A stretch of 8,432 nucleotides of DNA from Oceanospirillaceae bacterium (GCA_023954795.1 JAGSHA010000123.1:1-8432), one strand, 5' to 3'; counted from the first letter of the stretch, positions 1-6,012 are shown. Numbers and translations: made by a program. Notes: generated by a model not told the origin, from the letters alone.

Positions 1-395
1 CCACGCCAGACACTGGCCGGTTTAGCTTCATCACTCCCTTTGCCGCGCAGATGGTTGAGCACAAATGCCATGGCGACCAGGCCGATCATCAGTTTGATTT
101 GAGCTTCATTCAGGTAATGAAAGCTGAAGGTTCCGATGATAATACCCAGCAGAGCGGCGGGCAGTAGAATGGACAGGTGAGTCCAATCGGCATATTGGCG
201 AAATCTTACCACCCCGAAGATATCCATCAGACAGAGGATGGGTAACATGATCGCGGCGGCTTGTACGGGTGAGATCGCAAATGACATCATCGGTACCGCA
301 ATCAACCCAAGGCCGCCCCCGAAGCCTCCCTTGGATATTCCGGTGATCAACACAGCAGGGATGGCAAACAGGTAAAACAGAGGGAGATCAATCAC
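1..395 (-). CDS. TauE/SafE-family membrane exporter (partial, N-terminal part)
   Basis: This is the first ~131 residues of an integral inner-membrane protein of the TauE/SafE (DUF81) family, which is linked to export of sulfite, sulfoacetate and other small anions; the substrate here cannot be told. The reverse-strand reading is open to the window edge. It shows a hydrophobic first helix followed by the family hallmark GISKGGFGGGLG (about residues 15-26). Further hydrophobic stretches follow at about 27-50 (IAVPMMSFAISP, then AAAIMLPILCLMDIFGVV), 66-82 (LSILLPAALLGIIIGTF) and 92-105 (IKLMIGLVAMAF). No ATG fits the frame, so I chose GTG at 395-393 (MIDLPLFYLF...), which has GGAA (407-404) eight bases upstream; TTG at 413-411 is an alternative. 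The C-terminal half lies outside the window. It lies just downstream of a terminator-like hairpin, so its promoter is unclear. The family is confident, the start only moderate. Confidence 0.85.
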   Translation of the reverse strand, partial: MIDLPLFYLFAIPAVLITGISKGGFGGGLGLIAVPMMSFAISPVQAAAIMLPILCLMDIFGVVRFRQYADWTHLSILLPAALLGIIIGTFSFHYLNEAQIKLMIGLVAMAFVLNHLRGKGSDEAKPASVWR

Positions 396-414
396 ATCAA
401 CGGTTCCAGTCAAA

Positions 415-468
415 ACAAAAAACTCTGAACACCGGTAAGCGATTGGTTCACTTATGATGTTCAGAGTT
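415..468 (-). terminator. Intrinsic terminator behind the Spo0M-family gene
   Basis: A perfect 10-bp inverted repeat, aactctgaac at 421-430 and gttcagagtt at 459-468, encloses 28 bases. The loop can fold again: taag at 436-439 pairs with ctta at 451-454. Read on the minus strand, the stem is followed at once by six T, a G and four more T (422-412). This is the layout of a Rho-independent terminator for transcription coming from 503-1246. The long loop and A/T-rich stem make it weaker than a textbook case. There is no T tract on the plus-strand side. Confidence 0.7.
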
Positions 469-502
469 GCGGCATAGCATGTATAGCGAGCGAGTTAGGT
501 AT

Positions 503-1246
503 TCAGCTCAGGACCTGTTGCAGGTACTGTTCGATTGCGTCCTGGCTAAGCTCGCTGTGTTCCAGCGTGACCGAGATAAAACCATCGCCACGGAAGCTGC
601 GATCCAGTTCCATCAATACATGGGTGCGGTTCGATTCAGGCACAAAAGAGACTTCGACCTCTTTGATACCAAACAGCCCACCACTTTGTGGGCGGAACTC
701 CAGCTCCTGATAAGCACCGGCACTGGATGCAAAACCATCACCCCGCAGGAAGCCTTTTTCAACGTCTGCACTGTTAAGGTAATAGCCGCAATTTTCCAGT
801 GCGCCAACAAAGGCCCGCATAGCATCGGTCGGAACAATGTTCAGTGGATCTTTGTCAGAGGCGTCCAGCGCCATATCGATCTCTAGACCGGTTGCCAGCC
901 AAACCTGACAGCGGTTGCTATTGCAGTGCAGTGCAGTAATGGGTGTTTCCTGATGCAGCATCGCTTCGAATGGCACAGAGATCGTCTGGCCCGGTTGCAA
1001 GGTCACTTTTTCCTGTACCAGCCATTTCTGCAGTTTGATGTTTTCGTTGTGTTCACCATCATCGGTTTCGACTTCTGCACGGGTGACCAAGGCCAGTTCA
1101 ATGCCGGAAATATCTTGCTCTACATCACCCGCCGTGATCTCAATGGTGGCTCTGAATGGCTGGCCGGGCATCAGGGTGTCAGTTTCCAGCACGGTGTCTA
1201 CTTTTGCCGCCCCAATGCCAACGCTGGCCAGTAATTTCTTAAACAT
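503..1246 (-). CDS. spo0M: Spo0M-family (sporulation-control-like) protein
   Basis: A 247-residue protein of the SpoOM family, close to the ~258 residues of Bacillus subtilis Spo0M. The family has an arrestin-like two-domain beta-sandwich fold and occurs widely in non-sporulating proteobacteria, where its role is not known; in Bacillus it affects sporulation timing and cell shape. Seen here: the typical opening MFKKLLASVGIGAAKVDTVL, then a beta-rich first domain (PGQPFRATIEITAG, IELALVTRAEVET, LQPGQTISVPFEA) and a second domain with the paired motifs LRGDGF and FRGDGFISVTLEHS. There is no signal peptide or membrane segment, so it should be cytoplasmic. The start at 1246 has AGAGGG about 8 bases upstream. 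It lies 30 bp downstream of the LOG gene on the same strand, is probably co-transcribed with it, and is followed by a terminator. Nothing suggests that this bacterium sporulates. Confidence 0.88.
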   Translation of the reverse strand: MFKKLLASVGIGAAKVDTVLETDTLMPGQPFRATIEITAGDVEQDISGIELALVTRAEVETDDGEHNENIKLQKWLVQEKVTLQPGQTISVPFEAMLHQETPITALHCNSNRCQVWLATGLEIDMALDASDKDPLNIVPTDAMRAFVGALENCGYYLNSADVEKGFLRGDGFASSAGAYQELEFRPQSGGLFGIKEVEVSFVPESNRTHVLMELDRSFRGDGFISVTLEHSELSQDAIEQYLQQVLS

Positions 1247-1276
1247 CTACGAATCCCTCTATTGCATCTTTAGTCA

Positions 1277-1876
1277 CTAAACGTTTTCTACCACAGGTTT
1301 CAGTACACTGCGATCACGCCATTTATCTGCGGGAGGCTGGTAGGCTTTGAATGCCTGTAATATCTTCTCCGCCGAGTTTTCTACAACCAACATACGGCTG
1401 TATTCCTCACGGATGAACTGCTGATTTTCGGCATGTTGGATAAATTCCAGCAGCTTATTATAGAAGCCCGATACGTTGTAGAGTGCACAGGGCTTGTGGT
1501 GAATCCCTAGCTGCGCCCAACACCAGACCTCGAATAGCTCTTCCAGTGTGCCGGTGCCACCGGGCATGGCAATAAATCCGTCGGCAAGCTCGGACATGAT
1601 CGCTTTACGGTGGTGCATATCACGCACCTGTTTCAGGTCTGTCAGATGAGGGTGTGCCAGTTCTTTGTCGACAAGAACATCCGGCATGACACCGGTGACT
1701 TTGCCTCCGGCGTCCAGTGCGCCGTCAGCGGTGGCCCCCATCAGACCAACCGAGGCACCGCCGTATACCAACTCGATCCCCTGTGCTGCCAGAGTCTGAC
1801 CAAGATCGTAAGCCGCCTGCATATATTCCGATTCAGTGGGACCTTCCGATGACCCACAATATACTGCTACTTTCAT
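1277..1876 (-). CDS. LOG-family protein (putative nucleoside 5'-monophosphate phosphoribohydrolase)
   Basis: A 199-residue Rossmann-fold protein of the LOG family (TIGR00730, 'lysine decarboxylase-like' in old annotations). Characterised members split cytokinin or AMP-type nucleoside monophosphates into base and ribose 5-phosphate. Seen: N-terminal MKVAVYCGSS (nucleotide-binding strand and loop), YGGASVGLMG (38-47), the MHHRK motif (87-91, with the family's catalytic Arg), and the diagnostic PGGTGTLEE (105-113, phosphate-binding loop and catalytic Glu). Length fits the family. The frame stays open upstream to ATG at 1954, giving 26 more residues made largely from a 13-bp tandem repeat. I prefer ATG at 1876 because it starts exactly at the conserved core. 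Neither start has a strong Shine-Dalgarno. It leads the pair with the Spo0M-family gene 30 bp downstream. The physiological substrate is unknown; a housekeeping nucleotide-salvage role is plausible. Confidence 0.88.
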   Translation of the reverse strand: MKVAVYCGSSEGPTESEYMQAAYDLGQTLAAQGIELVYGGASVGLMGATADGALDAGGKVTGVMPDVLVDKELAHPHLTDLKQVRDMHHRKAIMSELADGFIAMPGGTGTLEELFEVWCWAQLGIHHKPCALYNVSGFYNKLLEFIQHAENQQFIREEYSRMLVVENSAEKILQAFKAYQPPADKWRDRSVLKPVVENV

Positions 1877-2181
1877 AGATACTGCTCTATCCATTGATTC
1901 TATTTGTTGAACCTGTTCGTTGAACCTGTTCGTTGAGCCTGTTTGTTGAACCATAGTATCGACTTCATCAGTGTGAGGATATGTCAGACCGGAATATCAC
2001 TGTTCCTGATATGTGTGAATGCGTGTTTAGTTGGATCAGCCTTTATATTTTGATTAGGATGGATGTGCGTCACTCACAGATCATATTGCATGTGATGAAA
2101 CGTCATCTGTTTTTAAAGCGGTGGCGGGAAAGAGCTGCCTAAAATTGCTGCCTCAAATATGGGATTCAACACTGTCTTATC
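1877..2181. other. Divergent intergenic region between LOG and NYN genes
   Basis: These 305 bases must hold the promoters of both divergent units, but I find no convincing -35/-10 pair in either direction. Contents: the 13-bp tandem repeat near the LOG start (1906-1952); short imperfect palindromes at about 2081-2108, including gatga/tcatc around aacg, followed by a short T run; and a 53-codon plus-strand ORF from ATG 1981 to TAA 2142, which I do not call as a gene. The stretch is more A/T-rich than the flanking genes. Confidence 0.5.
1906..1952. repeat. 13-bp tandem repeat, about 3.6 copies
   Basis: Units are 1906-1918 and 1919-1931 (both gttgaacctgttc, identical), 1932-1944 (gttgagcctgttt, two changes) and a partial unit 1945-1952 (gttgaacc). 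The array lies 30 to 76 bases upstream of the preferred LOG start codon and, on the minus strand, directly after the alternative ATG at 1954. A 13-base unit is not a multiple of three, so a change in copy number would shift the frame between ATG 1954 and the LOG core but would leave ATG 1876 intact. Confidence 0.9.
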
Positions 2182-2655
2182 ATGAACAAGATCGCGATCT
2201 TCGTTGACGTACAAAATATCTACTACACCACCCGTGAAACCTACGGGCGGCAATTTAACTACCATAAACTTTGGCAACGCATTGGTTGTTCCGGGGATAT
2301 TGTTTCTGCGACGGCCTATGCCATTGATCGGGGTGATAGCAGGCAGGAGAAGTTCCAGACTGCGTTAAAACATATCGGTTTTGACGTAAAGCTTAAACCG
2401 TTTATCCAGCGCAGCGATGGGTCGGCGAAAGGTGACTGGGACGTTGGGATTACCATCGATGTGATGGAAGCGGCCTGTGACGTCGATACGGTAGTGTTGC
2501 TCTCCGGCGACGGTGATTTTGATTTACTGTTAAGAAAGATCCGTCAGGATTTTGACATTGACGCGATTGTTTATGGCGTCCCGGGGCTTACCGCGAACTC
2601 ATTGATCAACGAGGCAACGACTTTTTACCCGATCGACCAGGATCTGCTGCTCTAA
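2182..2655 (+). CDS. NYN-domain (LabA/DUF88-like) putative ribonuclease
   Basis: A 157-residue single-domain protein of the NYN family, a PIN-like nuclease fold that includes LabA/DUF88 proteins and is believed to process RNA using a metal held by conserved acidic residues. Seen in order: IAIFVDVQN (4-12, first metal-ligand Asp9 and the usual Asn12), KGDWDVGITIDV (83-94, acids at 85, 87 and 93), and LLSGDGDFDLLL (106-117, acids 110 and 112), then a terminal strand IVYGVPG. All expected acidic positions are present, so it should be catalytically competent. No extra OST-HTH/LOTUS domain follows, so this is the minimal form. It is cytoplasmic, with no signal or membrane segment. The Shine-Dalgarno is weak (GGGA at 2161-2164, too far from the ATG). 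The small zinc-ribbon gene follows after 21 bp and is probably co-transcribed. The RNA target is unknown. Confidence 0.88.
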   Translation: MNKIAIFVDVQNIYYTTRETYGRQFNYHKLWQRIGCSGDIVSATAYAIDRGDSRQEKFQTALKHIGFDVKLKPFIQRSDGSAKGDWDVGITIDVMEAACDVDTVVLLSGDGDFDLLLRKIRQDFDIDAIVYGVPGLTANSLINEATTFYPIDQDLLL

Positions 2656-2676
2656 TATTCTAAGGCGCCCTCGTGT

Positions 2677-2928
2677 ATGGCCAAACCCAATCCGAAAGGA
2701 CCGACCAAAACCGTTGATATCTTTTGCGCCCGCTGCAAAACCAAGCTGTATCGCTACCGCAAGGGTGGCAAAGGTGCGCTGGTAAAATGCTTTAAAGAGC
2801 GGATCAGTGAAGACTTTACGCAGCTGCCTTGTACCTGTCCGGGGTGTGATACGGTATTTGCCCGTGAGATGCTGATTCGGGGCGTGCCCGCGTATAAGAT
2901 GATCGGCGGCAAAGTGACGATGAAGTGA
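2677..2928 (+). CDS. Small cysteine-rich zinc-ribbon protein, function unknown
   Basis: An 83-residue basic protein. Two CxxC knuckles, CARC (17-20) and CPGC (54-57), about 33 residues apart, form a typical zinc-ribbon ligand set. Two further cysteines are at 38 and 52, the latter in the run CTCPGC. The opening MAKPNPKGPTKTV is lysine- and proline-rich, and the segment between the knuckles (LYRYRKGGKGALVKCFKER) is strongly basic, which would suit nucleic-acid binding. AAGG lies about 12 bases before the ATG. It sits 21 bp after the NYN gene on the same strand and ends 7 bp before the convergent comF stop. I do not recognise a named family. A role as an RNA-binding partner of the NYN protein is only a guess from position and charge. 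Coding is supported by the clean cysteine pattern and operon-like spacing. Confidence 0.78.
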   Translation: MAKPNPKGPTKTVDIFCARCKTKLYRYRKGGKGALVKCFKERISEDFTQLPCTCPGCDTVFAREMLIRGVPAYKMIGGKVTMK

Positions 2929-2935
2929 CGTTGCC

Positions 2936-3622
2936 TTATCGATCTTCTGCTGTGCGTACCAATACCCAGACATCAATGACCTGTTGGGGTGATTGACGCA
3001 GGTGTTTGCAAATCTCTCGCACGGTTGTACCTGTGGTCATGACATCGTCAATCAGGACGACATGCTGAGCTGAATACGGGCGGCACTCAAACGCCGCTTT
3101 CAGATTTTTCTGTCGGCTATTGCGATCCAGTGACATCTGCTGAGCGGTCGCGCGGGTTTTAGACAACAGGTCGCATCGAACCGGAATATCTAATTGCCTG
3201 CCGACACCTCGTGCCAGAATTTCAGCCTGGTTATAACCCCGCTCTCGCAGCCGACTGCGGTGCAACGGAACGGGTATCAACAGGTCCGGTCTTGGCTGAT
3301 GGGAGAATCGTCTTGCCATCAGTTCCGCTAATGCGGCCATGTAGACCGGTTTATCGTGGTATTTGATCTGGGCGATCAGTTGATTGACCGGAAACCGATA
3401 GTCAAATAACGCGGAAACAGATTGAAAGGCCGGTGTTTTTGCAGAGCACTGTTGGCAGAGATGATTGTGTTCCTGCGGCAGGAAACAGCAAGGGCAGTGA
3501 TGGCTGATCCATGGCAGGTCGTGTTCGCATTCGCTGCATATTCCCTGGGTAGGTTTTGTATAACCTTTGCATAAAATGCACTGGCTAAAAAACAACCTGT
3601 AGTTATCTTGGTGTTTGTTCAT
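2936..3622 (-). CDS. comF: ComF-family protein (phosphoribosyltransferase fold)
   Basis: A 228-residue ComF/GntX-family protein. In naturally transformable bacteria ComF is needed for DNA uptake, probably at the inner-membrane translocation step; in others its role is unclear. Domains seen: an N-terminal zinc ribbon with CILC (15-18), CSEC (29-32), CPCC (43-46) and CQQC (56-59); a middle part with IPVPLHRSRLRERGYNQAE, the family signature; and a C-terminal type I phosphoribosyltransferase PRPP loop, VVLIDDVMTTGTT (188-200), with the paired Asp192/Asp193. All motifs are intact and the length is normal. The start at 3622 has AAGGAA ten bases upstream. It is divergent from bioB, a common arrangement in gammaproteobacteria; its 5' end adjoins the bio promoter, so the two promoters must sit close together or overlap. 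Its 3' end converges on the zinc-ribbon gene. Confidence 0.93.
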   Translation of the reverse strand: MNKHQDNYRLFFSQCILCKGYTKPTQGICSECEHDLPWISHHCPCCFLPQEHNHLCQQCSAKTPAFQSVSALFDYRFPVNQLIAQIKYHDKPVYMAALAELMARRFSHQPRPDLLIPVPLHRSRLRERGYNQAEILARGVGRQLDIPVRCDLLSKTRATAQQMSLDRNSRQKNLKAAFECRPYSAQHVVLIDDVMTTGTTVREICKHLRQSPQQVIDVWVLVRTAEDR

Positions 3623-3625
3623 CGG

Positions 3626-3653
3626 TTGACAGTTCCTTCTGTCCCTATATCAT
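3626..3653 (+). promoter_or_regulatory. Sigma-70-like promoter of the biotin operon
   Basis: A consensus -35 hexamer TTGACA (3626-3631), a 16-base spacer and TATCAT (3648-3653, five of six matches to TATAAT) predict a transcription start near 3660 and a leader of about 64 bases before bioB. The -35 lies inside ggttgacag (3624-3632), which resembles the right half (GGTTTACAA) of a BirA operator. The expected left half about 15 bases upstream (3600-3608) is poor, so BirA control is only possible. The promoter begins 4 bases upstream of the comF start codon. Confidence 0.65.
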
Positions 3654-3665
3654 TAGTCCATAGTG

Positions 3666-3695
3666 AGTGTGCGGGTCTATTTTTATCCGCACATT
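3666..3695 (+). promoter_or_regulatory. Strong stem-loop in the bioB leader
   Basis: Bases 3668-3674 (tgtgcgg) pair perfectly with 3687-3693 (ccgcaca). The stem extends inward by a G-U and a U-A pair and outward by a G-U and an A-U pair, giving 11 pairs around the 8-base loop 3677-3684 (ctattttt). It falls just after the predicted transcription start and ends 11 bases before the bioB Shine-Dalgarno. No T tract follows on either strand, so it is not an intrinsic terminator. It may stabilise the 5' end of the message, tune translation, or as DNA serve as a palindromic protein site. Confidence 0.6.
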
Positions 3696-3706
3696 GAAGG
3701 ATTCTC

Positions 3707-3713
3707 GAGGGGA
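3707..3713 (+). promoter_or_regulatory. Ribosome binding site that fixes the bioB start
   Basis: GAGGGGA (3707-3713) lies 10 bases before ATG 3724. An in-frame GTG at 3667 would lengthen the protein by 19 residues unlike BioB and lies inside the leader hairpin, so ATG 3724 is preferred. Confidence 0.8.
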
Positions 3714-3723
3714 AATAGAAACG

Positions 3724-4767
3724 ATGCAAGAGCAAGCACCTATCCGTCATGAGTGGTCAGAAGAAGAGGTTCGTGCCCTGTTTGCACTGCCGTTTAATGA
3801 CCTGATGTTTCAGGCGCAAACTGTGCACCGTCAGAACTTCGATCCCAATGAAGTGCAGGTGAGTACACTGTTGTCGATCAAAACCGGTGCCTGCCCGGAA
3901 GATTGTAAATACTGCCCACAGAGTGGCCACTACAACACCGGTCTGGAAAAAGAACGCCTGATGCAGGTGGAAAAGGTGTTGGAGAAGGCGCGTAAAGCGA
4001 AAGAGACCGGCTCTACCCGTTTCTGTATGGGCGCTGCCTGGAAACATCCTGCCGATAAAGATATGCCGTATGTGATCGATATGGTGAAGCAGGTGAAGGC
4101 TTTGGGTCTGGAAACCTGCATGACACTGGGCATGCTGGATGAAGATAAAGCTGACCAGTTGGCTGATGCGGGTTTGGATTATTACAACCACAACCTGGAT
4201 ACCTCACCTGAGTTTTACGACAAGATCATCACCACCCGTACTTATCAGGATCGTCTGGATACGCTGCACAACGTGCGTGAGTCCGGTATGAAAATCTGCA
4301 GTGGTGGGATTTTGGGTATGGGTGAAACGGCCACTGACCGCATCGGTTTGTTGCGTCAGTTGGCTAACATGCCGGTACCGCCGGAAAGTGTGCCTATCAA
4401 CATGTTGGTGAAGGTTGCAGGTACGCCGCTGGAGAATGCGGAAGATCTGGATAACCTCGATTTCCTGCGTACGATTGCGGTAGCTCGTATCATGATGCCA
4501 GCCTCCCACGTACGTTTGTCTGCAGGCCGTGAAGCGATGAGTGATGAAATGCAGGCGATGGCATTTATGGCCGGTGCTAACTCCATCTTTTACGGTGAGT
4601 GCCTGTTAACCACACCAAATCCTGAAACCCATCGTGACCTTCAGCTGTTTAAGCGTCTGGGCATTAACCCGGAACAGCGTATCTCTGAGAATGATGAAAC
4701 TCAGCAGCAGGTAATTATGAAAGATCTGCAGAAGCAGCAGGACAGCTCGCACTTCTACGAAGCCTGA
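3724..4767 (+). CDS. bioB: Biotin synthase
   Basis: A 347-residue radical-SAM enzyme (E. coli BioB: 346) that inserts sulfur into dethiobiotin to give biotin, the last step of the pathway, in the cytoplasm. The radical-SAM [4Fe-4S] motif CPEDCKYC places ligands at Cys57, Cys61 and Cys64. The [2Fe-2S] cluster that donates sulfur has its expected ligands at Cys101 (TRFCMGAAW), Cys132 (ETCMTLGML), Cys192 (KICSGGILGMGET) and Arg264 (HVRLSAGRE), each offset by four from E. coli numbering. YYNHNLDT (153-160) and the substrate-binding NMLVKVAGTPL are also present. All key residues are intact. The C-terminus is Gln-rich (DETQQQ, LQKQQD), as is common for the family. It is the first gene of the bio operon, with its own promoter and a leader hairpin, and is separated from bioF by 78 bp containing another hairpin. 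Confidence 0.98.
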   Translation: MQEQAPIRHEWSEEEVRALFALPFNDLMFQAQTVHRQNFDPNEVQVSTLLSIKTGACPEDCKYCPQSGHYNTGLEKERLMQVEKVLEKARKAKETGSTRFCMGAAWKHPADKDMPYVIDMVKQVKALGLETCMTLGMLDEDKADQLADAGLDYYNHNLDTSPEFYDKIITTRTYQDRLDTLHNVRESGMKICSGGILGMGETATDRIGLLRQLANMPVPPESVPINMLVKVAGTPLENAEDLDNLDFLRTIAVARIMMPASHVRLSAGREAMSDEMQAMAFMAGANSIFYGECLLTTPNPETHRDLQLFKRLGINPEQRISENDETQQQVIMKDLQKQQDSSHFYEA

Positions 4768-4787
4768 TTGTCTTCTGATCATATTTA

Positions 4788-4817
4788 CGCAGGTTCTGCT
4801 TTGTCCGGGAGCCTGCG
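4788..4817 (+). other. Intercistronic hairpin between bioB and bioF
   Basis: Stem 4788-4797 (cgcaggttct) pairs with 4808-4817 (gggagcctgcg without its last extension), eight Watson-Crick and two G-U pairs, around a 10-base loop. No T run follows (next bases are caccttcctc), so it is not a clear terminator. It lies in the only sizeable gap of the operon and could protect the 3' end of the bioB segment or lower transcription into bioFHCD. Confidence 0.5.
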
Positions 4818-4845
4818 CACCTTCCTCTGTTGATCGGATCTGCTT

Positions 4846-6012
4846 ATGTCATTTGATCAGTTACGGGATGAACTGACCGCCCGTAAATCCCAATCCCTTT
4901 ATCGTCAGCGACGTATGCTGGAAAGTCCTCAGGCACCTGAAGTACAGGTGGATGGCAAACGTTATCTGGCATTCTGCTCTAACGACTATCTTGGCCTGGC
5001 CAACCACCCGGATGTGATTCAGGCGCTGAAACAGGGCGCTGATCAGTACGGTGTGGGGGGCGGTGCGTCTCATCTGGTGAACGGTCATAGTCTGGCACAC
5101 CATGAGCTGGAAGAAGCGCTGGCCGAATTTACAGGGCGTCCGCGTGCGCTGCTGTTTTCCACCGGATATATGGCCAACCTCGGTGCGGTGAATGCCTTGC
5201 TGGATAAGCGTGATGCGGTATTTGAAGACCGTATCAATCACGCCTCGTTGCTGGATGCGGGACTGCTGAGCGGGGCTCGTTTTCAGCGTTACCTGCATAA
5301 CGATGCACAGAGCCTGACACAACGTCTTGAGCGCAGTGATGCCCGTCGTAAGTTAGTTGTCACCGACGGCGTATTCAGTATGGACGGAGATATTGCCGAT
5401 CTGCCTGAGTTGTGTAAAAGCGCAAAAGCCCAGAATGCCTGGGTGATGGTGGATGATGCGCATGGCTTCGGCTGTGTCGGCAAAGGTGGTCGGGGCTGTG
5501 TCGAGCATTTTGATCTCGGACAAGATGACGTTCAGGTGCTCGTGGGGACCTTGGGTAAAGCCTTTGGCACTGCCGGGGCCTTTGTTGCCGGTAGCGAAGA
5601 GCTGATCGAAACCTTGGTACAGCACGCACGGACCTACATTTACACCACCAGTATGCCGCCAGCCGTAGCGATGGCGACACTGGCGAGTCTGAAAATCCTG
5701 CGCGACGAAGAGTGGCGTCGGGATAAGCTGGCTGCACTGATCCAACAGTTCCGTGACGGTTGTGAACAACTGGGACTGGAATTGATGGATTCGCCGACAC
5801 CGATACAGCCGATTATGGTTGGGGATTCTGCTGAAGCGATGCGTATGAGCGCCGCGATTGAGGCTGAAGGCATTTTTATCGGTGCAATTCGTCCACCGAC
5901 CGTACCGCAGGGCAGTGCCCGGCTACGGGTGACGTTCAGTGCAACCCATACCGAAGCGCAGGTGACACGCTTGCTGGATGTACTTGAAAAAGTGAGTCAG
6001 AAACGTGATTAA
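4846..6012 (+). CDS. bioF: 8-amino-7-oxononanoate synthase
   Basis: A 388-residue PLP enzyme of the alpha-oxoamine synthase family (E. coli BioF: 384). It decarboxylatively condenses L-alanine with pimeloyl-ACP to 8-amino-7-oxononanoate (KAPA). Seen: FCSNDYLGLANHP (43-55), the glycine-rich GVGGGASHLVNGHS, FSTGYMANLGAV, DRINHASLLDAG, the cofactor-binding VDDAHGFG with Asp203/Asp204 and His206, and VGTLGKAFGTAG with the Schiff-base Lys238 (E. coli Lys236). The C-terminal domain keeps IRPPTVPQGSARLRVTFSATHT, which binds the substrate carboxylate. All catalytic parts are present. ATG 4846 has only a weak GGAT-type ribosome site. The last 8 bases overlap the bioH start, implying translational coupling. 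Confidence 0.97.
   Translation: MSFDQLRDELTARKSQSLYRQRRMLESPQAPEVQVDGKRYLAFCSNDYLGLANHPDVIQALKQGADQYGVGGGASHLVNGHSLAHHELEEALAEFTGRPRALLFSTGYMANLGAVNALLDKRDAVFEDRINHASLLDAGLLSGARFQRYLHNDAQSLTQRLERSDARRKLVVTDGVFSMDGDIADLPELCKSAKAQNAWVMVDDAHGFGCVGKGGRGCVEHFDLGQDDVQVLVGTLGKAFGTAGAFVAGSEELIETLVQHARTYIYTTSMPPAVAMATLASLKILRDEEWRRDKLAALIQQFRDGCEQLGLELMDSPTPIQPIMVGDSAEAMRMSAAIEAEGIFIGAIRPPTVPQGSARLRVTFSATHTEAQVTRLLDVLEKVSQKRD

Noticed and set aside
467..1280. Long plus-strand ORFs opposite the Spo0M gene
   Set aside because: They are antisense shadows of a gene with clear family motifs and show no recognisable protein features.
1877..1954. 26-residue N-terminal extension of the LOG protein
   Set aside because: It is mostly tandem-repeat sequence, without a good ribosome site at 1954, and the family core begins exactly at ATG 1876. 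Kept as an alternative in the finding on the repeat.
2094..2116. Small terminator-like hairpin (gatga, aacg, tcatc, then T run) upstream of the NYN gene
   Set aside because: Five weak pairs, and no gene upstream on that strand that would need a terminator.
2907..2935. Possible bidirectional terminator between the zinc-ribbon gene and comF (ggcaa / ttgcc)
   Set aside because: Only a 5-bp stem with direct gtgacg repeats inside it, and no T tract on either strand.
3557..3590. Possible BirA site or promoter inside the comF 5' coding region (ttgtataacc followed by ggctaaaaaa)
   Set aside because: Left half has an extra base relative to TTGTAAACC, the right half matches poorly, the spacer is 17, and it lies more than 100 bases upstream of the better bioB promoter.
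3667..3723. Upstream GTG start for bioB adding 19 residues
   Set aside because: The added residues do not resemble BioB N-termini, the GTG lies in the leader hairpin, and ATG 3724 has a good Shine-Dalgarno and gives the family length.
4861..5873. Several minus-strand ORFs opposite bioF
   Set aside because: They are shadows of a well-supported gene; compositions are rich in Arg, Ser and His without domain motifs.
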